64,000 nt of DNA from Anoplolepis gracilipes (taxonomy: Eukaryota; Arthropoda; Insecta; Hymenoptera; Formicidae), in the NCBI RefSeq assembly GCF_047496725.1, contig NC_132979.1:4357501-4421500 (forward strand). Reading direction: 5' to 3'. Shown piece by piece: positions 39,101-48,625 of the stretch. The translations under genes and the position numbers were made by a program. Below the pieces are notes generated by a model. That model was not told the DNA's origin and ran no database searches. It saw nothing but the letters and a program-made list of their open reading frames with translations. How positions within the stretch are numbered: position 1 is the first letter of the stretch; the number at the start of each line of letters is the position of its first letter.

Positions 39101-41662
39101 TCCCCAAGGTTATTGCGAAATATGTTAGGGACAGATTTCTCGACTGACAATGAATTGAAGACACGTGCGGTTTAAACAATATTTATAAATATAATTTGTG
39201 TACATTTACATTTTATATTATTTACTCTATTAACGATTAAGTTTTTCAATCTTTAAAGGGTGTCGGATAATAAAAGAAGAATGAAGCAACGATAAATATA
39301 TAATATATATAAGGTCGCGATAAAAAGATGGAACGGTCGCTTGCGTGAGCGTAAATGGCGTGTTGCCAAAAGTCGAGCTGGCTACGTCGCTTGCTACGTT
39401 GCTGCCTTTCGTTGCGTACTATTCGATCGCTCACGCACATCTCTCCGCATCACGCCCCGTTTTAACGATGCACTTCACCGTCACACGTTTTATTGCCCGT
39501 TCCCCCTTATCTGCCGCTCGAATCAGCAGCCGCTCGGCTTTTCCACGTGAATTTATCTGCCGGCTGTCCTACCTTGACATCGAGCTCACGCCAAGGCCTC
39601 AGGTTGGCGTGATGCTCGAACGGGCCCACGAAGACCACGGTGGATTTCGAGAGATCGAGGTGTCGTAAAAGTGTGCGAAGGGCGGCGGCGGTGCCTTGAC
39701 CCGTGAACAGGACCGCATCCTGCTCGCCAGCTCCGACCGCATGTCTCACAATGTCTCGGGCCTCATGCCTGCAAAACATAAATGCGTACGAAGGCGTGTG
39801 AATTTCAATCATTTCTCTGAATTTCGGTGATAAAAATAAGGATTTGTTGGCGCACAATTTATTTTTGTCATTATTTTTGTCTCGAAGAGGATGACTGTGA
39901 CGACAATATATTCTTTCTATTATGCTTTAGACGATAACTGTTGATGTACACGATAATAAAGCTATAAAGTACCGCGTATCTAATGATACTTATGAGCGGT
40001 AAAGAGACACGTGAATTCGTGCTCGCGTAATTGATGCAAAGTCAATATAGATCTAGTGTGACGTCTGACGTGAGACAGGAGACATAGGTTGAGTAACAAT
40101 GCACACACACCTTAAACTTTACATAGTTTCTATCGATTTTTCACGACACGCGTCATATATCCGTAAACAAACTTATCCGCTTGGCAGCTCTAATTCCTTA
40201 GAAAGGGCAACTTGCCATTTAATAGAATTGGCTTAACTTTTTTAACGTTAATTTAAATACGCTCCGCGCGTTAAAATATAAAGAATATACTTCTTTTCTC
40301 ATCATTTCTTTTATTAAATAATTAAGAAAAATAATATGCACATATTTTGCAAATTTTTTATATAGAGTTAGATATAAATATATTTGATAAATTGTTCGAT
40401 TGAGGTAAATAATGCGTAATCATGAGACAGAGAGAGAAAGAGGGAGATGGAATGAAATTGCGGCTTTCAGCAATTTATTACACATTGTGTACACGTGTCT
40501 CTGAATGTTTATCACGTGATGAGGCTATCATATATGTCGTCATTATTATCACGGCTATTTTCTCATCGGCCACGGGCCACAGGGTGAGTAAATGGTCTCA
40601 AAAGGGGTGGATATTGATCTGGGACAACGCCAATAAACGGAAGAATCGAGACCGTCTTATGCTATCGACCCGAGCAAGCAAGATTTACAGGCGGCTTGAT
40701 CTATATTTCTCTGAGTCGTCACGGTTGAAAGTTGTCGTCGGTGATAAGGCTGAACGATAACGAACAAATAGTGGGCACTTCATCATTGCGATAAATATTT
40801 TTTTAATGAACAAACATGCGCGAGCGTTACACGTGTGCGATGCCGATTCAATTTATGTATGTCGTGATCTGGAAAGTTTCCGAATGCAGGATATGTGTAT
40901 CTTTTAAAATTAATATCGTGAGCAAAATGACATAAAACGCATGAAATCGTCGAGAGAATATAACTTGGCGAAATTGTCTTGACAAAAGAAAATAACGGAT
41001 GAGAAAGTACAGGGAACGATAAACCGAATAGCACAATGTACTTGAAATTATCTGTATTATAGATTTGGAAACGTATTTAAAAATTTGTCTGATGATAATG
41101 ATGATGATGATGATGATATAGTGTCCCATTTATCTGATGTTGGAATGAAATATGAATAAAATTAATCTATGAGAAAGAGGGACACTCTGAGCGAGTATTA
41201 TTGCAACTGATTGTAAAAGCATGCAAGAGAAAAAATAAAATGCTTTTACGATAAATAAAATATAGATAGAATATAAAACTAAACGTAAAGTGAATTGAAA
41301 AATTTGTGGCATAAAAATATAATAATTATGAAAATAAAAAATAAGGAATTGACATAATCTATTCTAACAAATTAACCACTAACAACCAAATATTTTTTTC
41401 AACTATCTTCATATAATAATTTATTATATGATTTCAGTAAAAATTGGGCGGATTTCTGCATAGATCGTGAAGCACATTCATTCTTCTCCGAAGGACACAG
41501 GAACTGTCAGGTCCATTATTGCTTACCTAAAAAGCGATGATTGTAGACTGCAGATGGACGTGGATGCCCGAGTGTCGCCCAAACATGGCAACACCTCCTT
41601 CGCGATGTAATCTTCAAGGAACTGTAGTGACCTTCCCGAGGCGGTATAGTCGCAATAAACCA
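31977..41662 (-). CDS. Cysteine desulfurase-like / TtcA-like ATP-pyrophosphatase fusion protein
   Basis: Eight minus-strand exons (41662-41527, 39768-39573, 38932-38722, 38306-37982, 36652-36386, 35561-33963, 33865-32515, 32345-31977) join in frame into 1,483 residues plus TGA. Numbering starts at the first visible complete residue. Residues 1 to about 440 are a class-V (fold type I) PLP enzyme: DYTASGR start, PLP Lys211 in AGHKF, and the cysteine loop ARGGCACAGRYAHDLMGI with Cys350/Cys352. About 440-1150 is a Ser/Thr/Asn-rich linker. About 1150-1410 is a TtcA-like PP-loop ATPase: SASSKDS (1185-1191), CSFC (1267-1270), LGQHLDD. The tail is Ser/Gly-rich. Known: desulfurases release cysteine sulfur as an enzyme persulfide, and TtcA uses ATP and sulfur to make 2-thiocytidine in tRNA. 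Inference: one chain couples both steps, probably in the cytosol or nucleus. The N-terminal exon(s) are missing. Exon 7 begins near an ATG, so a separate shorter product is possible. Confidence 0.82.
32515..33865 (-). CDS. Fusion gene, exon 7 (linker and TtcA-like domain)
   Basis: Acceptor TTTAACAG and donor GTAAAA, after a 97-base intron; one base plus 450 codons. The first 240 residues are disordered (Ser/Asp/Glu-rich). Then WHCPPKNVWKPSVEAM, DRVLVCLSASSKDSLSLL (PP-loop), IGAATVDTGGFDP, GTCSFCDRSIRTQLYSLAK (CxxC), NVLALGQHLDDLTESFL and VIRPFIYVREKALRQFAE follow the TtcA order exactly. ATG is the second complete codon, so an internal start is possible. Confidence 0.9.
33963..35561 (-). CDS. 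Fusion gene, exon 6 (end of PLP domain, long linker)
   Basis: Acceptor TATTTTAG and donor GTAGTT; 532 codons with split ends. The first part, GLRPGFARLSFPYFMTEAEV, closes the PLP domain and is followed by GWKLLPQYVLNPDTGEWRHH, also seen at the end of bacterial relatives. A conserved-looking helical block follows (QTARNIFNRARKMAQRYPL). The rest is low-complexity Ser/Asn/Pro linker with two related helices near its end (residues 824-848 and 894-911). Because one exon holds both desulfurase end and linker, the linker clearly belongs to this gene. Confidence 0.9.
36148..36189. repeat. Microsatellite (AT)n
   Basis: About 20 AT units in the intron between exons 5 and 6 of the fusion gene. Confidence 0.95.
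36386..36652 (-). CDS. Fusion gene, exon 5 (catalytic cysteine loop)
   Basis: Acceptor TTTTCAG and donor GTATGT; 88 codons with split ends. Contains FSFMVRHPRGTFLHHNFV and FGIQARGGCACAGRYAHDL. The CACAG loop supplies the candidate persulfide-forming cysteine (Cys350 or Cys352); the Arg before it fits substrate-carboxylate binding in this fold. Confidence 0.92.
36843..37160. repeat. Diverged tandem duplication inside a fusion-gene intron
   Basis: Two copies offset by about 175 bases share AGCATTTTTGG/AACATTTTTAG, ATTTTAYTTTTYAATCAA, AATATTATAAAAAT and ATTAAATATGCAATACG. They lie in the 1.3-kb intron between exons 4 and 5. Confidence 0.7.
37982..38306 (-). CDS. Fusion gene, exon 4 (PLP lysine)
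   Basis: Acceptor TTTCCAG and donor GTGAGC; 107 codons with split ends. Contains IDMNPHLPG, then IIFAGHKFIGGVQSPGIL, where the Lys (Lys211) is the Schiff-base residue of the fold. It continues with a long acidic/His segment and ESIRCGLAVQLKE. Confidence 0.92.
38722..38932 (-). CDS. Fusion gene, exon 3 (PLP domain)
   Basis: Acceptor TTTACAG and donor GTAATG; 70 codons plus one base. Contains GCFSAASCITGV and YGALSVWDYTTA, matching the family's S-x-x-S-N-x-x-G and the W/V-D region, whose Asp contacts the pyridine nitrogen of PLP. Confidence 0.9.
39573..39768 (-). CDS. Fusion gene, exon 2 (PLP domain)
   Basis: Acceptor TTTTGCAG and donor GTAGGA; one base plus 65 codons. Contains GTGAATAALR-like cofactor-phosphate loop sequence, here FTGQGTAAALRTLLRHL, and GPFEHHANLRPWREL, where class-V enzymes carry the His that stacks on PLP. 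Confidence 0.9.
41091..41119. repeat. Trinucleotide repeat (GAT)n
   Basis: About nine GAT units with one AAT variant, in the first recognised intron of the fusion gene. Confidence 0.9.
41527..41662 (-). CDS. Fusion gene, first recognised exon (PLP domain N-terminus)
   Basis: Acceptor TGTTTCAG above 41662 and donor GTAAGC below 41527. Two bases, 44 codons, two bases (phase 2 exit). Encodes VYCDYTASGRSLQFLEDYI and onward, the classic N-terminal stretch of class-V aminotransferase/desulfurase proteins. It starts with TG of a split codon, so at least one exon lies upstream. Unless that base is A (giving ATG), the start is elsewhere; I could not find it. Confidence 0.85.
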
Positions 41663-42949
41663 CTGAAACACAAAATGATGCCGGTGAAAGGTGGATGTAA
41701 ATAATAGACTTCTGCTTTCGCGAAAAGTTCCTGTCAAGATCGTGAAAGCTTTACACTTTTTTTTTTACTTTCAATTTTGTCGCATAAAACAGTGTCACGC
41801 GTGGACTACTTCATTGCACTGATTGTAAGACTTTATAGACAAATAAAAGAAGACGATAATTGAATTTTATAGTTTATTGTAAAGAACAAAAAAATTATTG
41901 TTGAAAAATTGATTATTTATTAATTCACAGCAATTACAATTAGATCAATAGTGAAAAAAATTCCTTTTATTTAATTTTCCAATATTTTATATACAAGATG
42001 TAGCTCATTTAAAATATCTTATTTTAAAATTGTGATAATAAGTTATTCATTAATAATATTTATATTAATATATAATTTATTATCACAATTTTAAATTTAA
42101 ACTTTTCAAATGAAAAATTCTGTCTATACTAAAATTTTATCCCTTTTTATGCAAATCTTGGCATTTACAAAAGATATTTCACTGTATATCGCAAAGACGC
42201 AATTCGTGTGATGCGAATAGCGTAGAAAATACAGAATCTATGAATGTACGTCGTCGAGGTGTTAAAATATCTGGTTTAAACTGCACGAGAAGCTACGTTT
42301 CCGTCGCTATTTCTAGTCTTTATCGAATCGAGTTTGCGGAGAACGGTACAACACGGCGCAAATAACGCTGTACGTGGCAAACGCCGATTGAAGTCGGTTT
42401 GCTTTACCACTTCAAAATCCGTTCGGAATGTCATCCACAGAATGTCCCGGGTATCGAGTCCCTCAATGAGATTCGTGCCCAAGGCACATGATCAGATTGC
42501 AATCGTATCGCCAAGTATGCAAATTTATTCGCGGGAGAAAATCCGTTACATCTCCATAATTACTTTGCGCGCTCCTACAATCGCAACACGATCGGGATCG
42601 CCGTCATAAATCTCTTTACGATCTCTTTATAGAACTGATATATAGAACGTATCCCGCGACCTAATCCACGCGGTGACTCTTTTGTGGTCTTGTGTTCGCG
42701 GTGCATCAGCCAACCGAAAAGCGGAGAAAGCCGCTCTTTCACTCTACATTCCCCGTAGAGATACGATAAATTTATCTGAACATTTCGTTGCGTGTCCCAA
42801 TATATATTCATCACATCGAACGACCGCGATCTCTCGAATTCCTGGCGTGCAATTCGCGAGACAATCCATTCATTGCTTAGAGCGGCGAGCGAGCAATTCT
42901 TTTTATTTTTTTCTTCTTTTTTTTTTTTTTGCGCAAGCAAATCGAATCG

Positions 42950-43240
42950 CCGGGGGAAAGCCAAGGTAGGCGAGGGATAATGACTCGCAGGTGTTTCTTA
43001 CGAAAGCGCTTGATCGACAACCGGTCGCGGCGCGCGCGGCGAAATTATATACGCGAGCGAGCGCGCAGAACTTTCGAGAGTTTAGGCACGGTAGAGTGCC
43101 ACGCTCCTCTAATACGTCTCTCCTCGTGCGAACTGCAGTGACGCGATACGATCCGCTGACTCGGCGACGAACATCATCGCGACGTTATCGAGTTCTGTCT
43201 GCAGGCACCTGGTGTGTCCGCTCTCGCCGCCGCATCTAAT
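42950..43240 (-). promoter_or_regulatory. CpG-rich block with TATA-like box, possible promoter of the fusion gene
   Basis: The block is much richer in CG dinucleotides than its surroundings (runs such as GGCGCGCGCGGCG). On the minus strand it holds TATATAATTT (43051-43042). It lies about 1.3 kb upstream of the first recognised coding exon. No protein-coding frame in it resembles the missing N-terminus. The same block could serve a plus-strand transcript. Confidence 0.3.
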
Positions 43241-44432
43241 TGGATAGGAAAATCATCGTTAAAATAGCATGGAGATTACTACCTAGCACTGTTTCCTCCT
43301 ATCTGCGATCTTTTTTTTTTCTTTTTTTTTTTTTTCTTGATTGCTCGGTAAGATTAATAATCCCTTGTCGAGAGCTAGTAATTATTGATTTTCTTGCTTC
43401 TTGATGTATATTTATCGGAGTAAAATATTTTTAGGCTTAAGAGAGAAGCGATGTCTTAGAGAGTATTTATCGAACTAATTTCCGTTTCTATCATCAGTTA
43501 TGCAACGTTCTTCGATCGCACAGATATGCGATTATCGAACATCGGAGCATAGAGAGAATACGCGATGTTTAATTTATTTATATCGTTCGTACGGATGGAA
43601 ATAAGTGTGCGCGGGTGACAGCTCGCAATTCGTTTGCGATAAGCCGACGATTTTTATTAAATTATATTCAACGGCCGGTTCTATTTTCCATAGATGTAAC
43701 GCCAAGATATATTCCTGAATGTTCATGTCATGCTCGTAACCAACGCTTAAGGCGAAGTGTGCGATCTTGTCGATAAGTCCGGTGAACGGAATGGATATAA
43801 AATTGCGAATGTATATCGAGCCGGCTATACTTTCAGTTCCGCCGACGAGAACCGATTCCGCGGAAATAATTTGAATACGTAACGAGCGCGATCCGTGGAA
43901 TACTTATAATGTCACTTGTGAGGCATATAGAATCGCAAAGTATTACGCACAAATGTAGCTGGCAACGTAAAAATACATACTCCAAGAATATATACGATAT
44001 TCTTAACTTTTTTAACATTCTAACAAAAAAAAATATAAAATATAAAATATACAATACTCTATACTTACAATATCTCGCCTGAATTCTTTTAAACATCCAA
44101 CGTGTCTCGATTCGAAAAGTGTCACACGTATATCTCGGAGACAATCGCTTTCTCTCCTCGTCCACATTTGCATTCGCCAAAATATAATGCGAATTATCTG
44201 AATTAATTGACGTAAGTGAGGAGTGGTTTCGCGGGTTTCCGTGACGATGCGGCTTAATTTAAATTTCAAGGATGCTCGAACATCAATCGGCCGTGTTTCA
44301 CCAAACAATTGTCTGCCATACAAAAGTCCTTCTTCCTCTATGTAACTAGGGCGTGAATTGCGTCCATGAAAAGAGGCGCGAGAGACATATTTATGTCGCG
44401 ACTTGCGAAGAGAAGTGATCGCACGAAAGATC

Positions 44433-44459
44433 GAGAGAAAGAGAGAGAGAGAGAGAGAG
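44433..44459. repeat. Microsatellite (GA)n
   Basis: About 12 GA units with one AAA interruption. Confidence 0.9.
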
Positions 44460-47055
44460 TATCGCTAATGTCATTTGTACACCGCGTCGCGTGGATTTGC
44501 AAAACGACGGGAAAAATTAAGTGGCCTTTAAATTTGGCACCTCCACAGTTTATACAAGAACTAATTTTTATCACACTTCGAATTTTTATCACACGAAATA
44601 AAAAGTTGCACGGCGGCGGTCGCTTTGATGATACTGCGAGACCGCAGACTCGCTTTATCGTGCACATCGCATGTATATTTCAGCACCGCGGTAAGATAAT
44701 GTTACATAGTTAGCTGACGATAACAAATGACACGTAAACCCGTACGTACGATCGCGTTGATTCTACGAACTCGGGATCGATTCTATGAGCGACACGGAAG
44801 CGCGGCACTTTGATGTCTCGATAGTAGCAGATGGCGGGAAGTCGGTCGATTGTAATTACCGGCGCATTTAGCGAGAATAGATTTCTATATCCATATCCGC
44901 ATGCGCGATACCGGCGTTTCCGTGTATCGGAAGGGCGTTTCCGCGCGAAATCATTTAGACGTATGCCAACACTGTTTCGCGAGAATCAACGAATCGTTTT
45001 CGCTGCGCTCATCAGAGTCTCTTTCCCGACTAAAGAGAATCATAATCCAGAGTTCAATTGTAAGAGCCGCGTCGTCTGCGCTTACAATTAGTCCGTTGAT
45101 ACGTGCTCTTCTGACCTCGGAAGATTCATTAACATACGAGGCCAGTCATAGGCATCGTCACGCAGACCGTACATCTGAAGTGCTATGCAACGCGCATCTT
45201 TACTAAGAAATCTTTAATTAGACGTGGAAAATAATTAAACCCTGCTCGCGCGGCGTCTTTTTGAAATTGAAGATGTTACGGCAGGGAAGCTTGGAAAACA
45301 ATCTCATTTTATTAACATTGAATAGCATTCAATTTTTATTTCTTTTTTTAAGAGCTAAGCCATTTTTACGCGCGTACATTTTTTTTTTTTTATTTACCCC
45401 TCTTTAATTTTAAGCAATTATTGATACTTTTTATATATTCACATTTATCTCTATCTATGTATAAAACAATTTTGTCGTTTTAGATAATTCTAATATCGTT
45501 ATAATAATTTCTATTATTCTGATGTTAAAATATTTTATCATTTTTTGAAAAAACAAGTTTAGAAAAAAATATCGTAAAATAATCACTTTTTATTCTGACT
45601 GCCTTGAATGGTTTATTATTGATTTTTAAACTAGACCTAACTGAAACTGCTATTGCAAAATGGTCCTACAATCCTGACAACAGCACACTATTCAATAGTC
45701 ACAATCCCTTTGTAATTATTGAAGCTATTGCACGCAGTTGTTGGATATTGTAGAAATATTAAAGATTCTACTGAGACAATATATTCATCAATATAAATGG
45801 AATATGCAACATGCTCTATTTGCATTCACAAGTACTTATAATTGCAAGCCAGTTATATGTAATTTTCTTATCGCGCGGCTTCAAAGTGCCGTGCATGGAA
45901 AGAGTTGTGATTAGGAACTATTTGTGAATTCGTTGAATATTGAAATTTATATGTGAAAAAGAAAAGAAGACTTAATAAGAAGTGATTACAATGTTGGATT
46001 CATTTAAATCTCGAAAAATGTGAAAAATATAAAAAACTGCCTGGCGCATCGAGGTTGACTGTCGCAGGCGCTGATCGAACAGACGCGACCCAGTTCCACC
46101 TTTTCGCGTCGATGTTCGATCCACCTCAGCTCGTACAATATAACTCTCGGCATGAAACTAGTATACTGAAACTTTAACTATCGAAAAAAAGCGCAGAAGT
46201 ATCGTCAGCACATCACGTAAAAATAGGATGATTATATTTGTATAAATGCGAAAAAAAATAGAAAAAAAGTACAATTTTTATAAAACAAAATCAGTATATT
46301 TATATAAATATATATTTCTTTGTACGTTTTTTTATACAAATTATTTTATTATTAATTATTTGGATGTAAATGATTAATGAATATTGTAAACATTTTTAAA
46401 ACATAAACTTTTTGACAGATAATGTGCAAACATTTTTGACAGATAAGAACATTATCAGCAGTAATATATTTGTTTTGGAGCTTTAAAGTTTTAAAATAAA
46501 ATATATCTATCTTCCTATAATAATATATAGCAAAAATAAAATTAGAACAAACGTACACGGAGTTTTATTATAAAAATCTGTGGAAATATCAAACGCACAA
46601 AATGTTTTAAAAACAGATATGTCCTCGATTAAGTTGTTGTCTAGCCACTTTATCTAATATATCTCACCGAATAGATCAGAAATGAAAGCATTACAAGACT
46701 TGCGTAAAATTTATATTTAACTCTTTTCAGTTTATAACATATAGTCAACTTTTATAGAACATATATATTTACATATCTAGTTTAGAATTTAATTTATATT
46801 TAATACTTATATTTTACATAAATTGTACATATTTTCTCTTACGAGTATTCTTCTGTGAAATTTCTAAGAGTGATTTAACACTTTTTTACAATCGCTTTCC
46901 GCAGACACCTCATCAAGACCACTTGCCACAACAGTAGTACTTTCTGAACTTATCCTTGAAACCTACAGAAAGCATCGAAAAAACCTCGTCGCAAAGGGTG
47001 GAAGGTTCTCACACGGTGAGAGCACCACTAAATTTGGAACAAGGCTCGCACGCAA

Positions 47056-47065
47056 TGAGAGAGAC

Positions 47066-47108
<43 letters not shown>

Positions 47109-47118
47109 AAGAGAGAGC
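47056..47118. repeat. Microsatellite (GA)n
   Basis: GA-rich run with a core of about 16 perfect units, beside the GC-rich block at 47.2 kb. Confidence 0.92.
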
Positions 47119-47199
47119 TTTTGCGACCTACATACGAAGGGATCGAGCGTACGGGTGCTGGGACACTTCCATGAAACAGCGGACGAAAATAGTAAGCCG

Positions 47200-47480
47200 C
47201 CTTCTTTGTCCGCTCGAGCGTGTACGCGCGTAGTAGTTGTTCGCCCCGTCCTCTTTCTCGCTCTCATCGTTCACGTCGTCGCGTCGTCGTCCCGGGGGCT
47301 GACGGTGGCGGCTTTGATCGTGCTCGGGGGCCGCGGGCCGCGGGCCGCGGAGATGCGATCGATCCACGCAGGAAACCACGCCGGATGCTGCGCATCACGT
47401 GTGGAAATCGAAAGGCGCTGGAAAGCGATCGGCGCGGCGCCACAGAAATGTCAAACAGTGAAAGTCGGCGAAAAGAATAT
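47200..47480. promoter_or_regulatory. GC- and CpG-rich block, possible promoter or first exon
   Basis: The most GC-rich patch of the window, with CGTCGTCG runs and a short tandem GGGCCGCGGGCCGCGGGCCG. Frames are open on both strands, as expected in GC-rich DNA, and none is recognisable. It might be a transcription start region of an unseen gene. Confidence 0.3.
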
Positions 47481-47803
47481 CGTTAGATTGCGGCTTTCAC
47501 GCGGAATAGATTAGGTCAGGGATGAGTATCGCGATGTCTAATAACACGACAGATTTGCTACCATTTCTTTTTCCTAATTTATACCAATTATACATTAAAT
47601 TTTATATTATTTTATATTATTATACATATTATTTAGACCGCATCTTATTGTGACAATAAATCTCTCAAAATTGGAGCCCGTAACGTCCCGAAGCGCTGGA
47701 AACGCGTCGTTCAATTGACTTTTAAATTCATTAAAACTATATGTCGGCGGATGTCTTTGACGTCAATTAACACTCGGCCGCTGATGCGGCCTATCCAACG
47801 ATT

Positions 47804-47805
<2 letters not shown>

Positions 47806-47855
<50 letters not shown>
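47806..47855. repeat. Microsatellite (TA)n
   Basis: About 25 TA units. Confidence 0.95.
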
Positions 47856-47858
<3 letters not shown>

Positions 47859-48559
47859 GCACGGGGATATACGTGCAAGTATTTCAGTCTGTGGAATGAC
47901 TTTTTATCTCGCCGACATATATATTGCTCGTCGCATCGGACGACACGTGCAAGCACGAAGTCCGGCCTTAATATTTCAACAGACAGACAGGTCTTTTGAA
48001 CGTTCGAAGCTTCTCTTCAAGGGAAAGACCCGATCGATTACGCTGTAGAATCCGATTTCTTTACCTCTCATCCGCTCAACAATCAAGGAAATCGATCGTG
48101 ACTCACAGCCGCGACTTAACCGTTAACTTGCCGCAAAAACCGAAAGCGATTAAATCACTGTCACTTCCTCGCCTATCGTTTAACCCTGGAGCAATGACGT
48201 ACAAAGATGAAGATGGCCTATTACGCGGATGCGCATACCAAGAAATCGGTATGTAGTTTGCCAGCATGCATTTAAAGCACGATTATAATCGGAGATTTGC
48301 CATAAGATTACGCAGTTTAAAGGCACAGAGATATTTCGTCCGAATTCTGGGTTATTCTGTCGTTTATTATTTATGGATTTATCTCCTCTACAATTATTTT
48401 TCTTTTAAATGTTAAAAGTTAATAAATATTATTTAACGCAATATTACATTTACGTAATAAGAAATTAATGAATATTCGAAGCATTTGTAATGAAACTCAT
48501 GACCTATTGTTATCGTTATTGAAAACTTTAAAGTTTTCTTTCTCCTTTTCTAAATGCAT

Positions 48560-48562
<3 letters not shown>

Positions 48563-48622
<60 letters not shown>
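48563..48622. repeat. Microsatellite (TC)n
   Basis: About 30 perfect TC units. Confidence 0.95.

Positions 48623-48625
<3 letters not shown>

Noticed and set aside
42276..42482. Minus frame with EGLDTRDILWMTFRTDFEVV as a missing exon
   Set aside because: The only nearby donor gives the wrong phase for the next exon, and the sequence does not resemble class-V N-termini.
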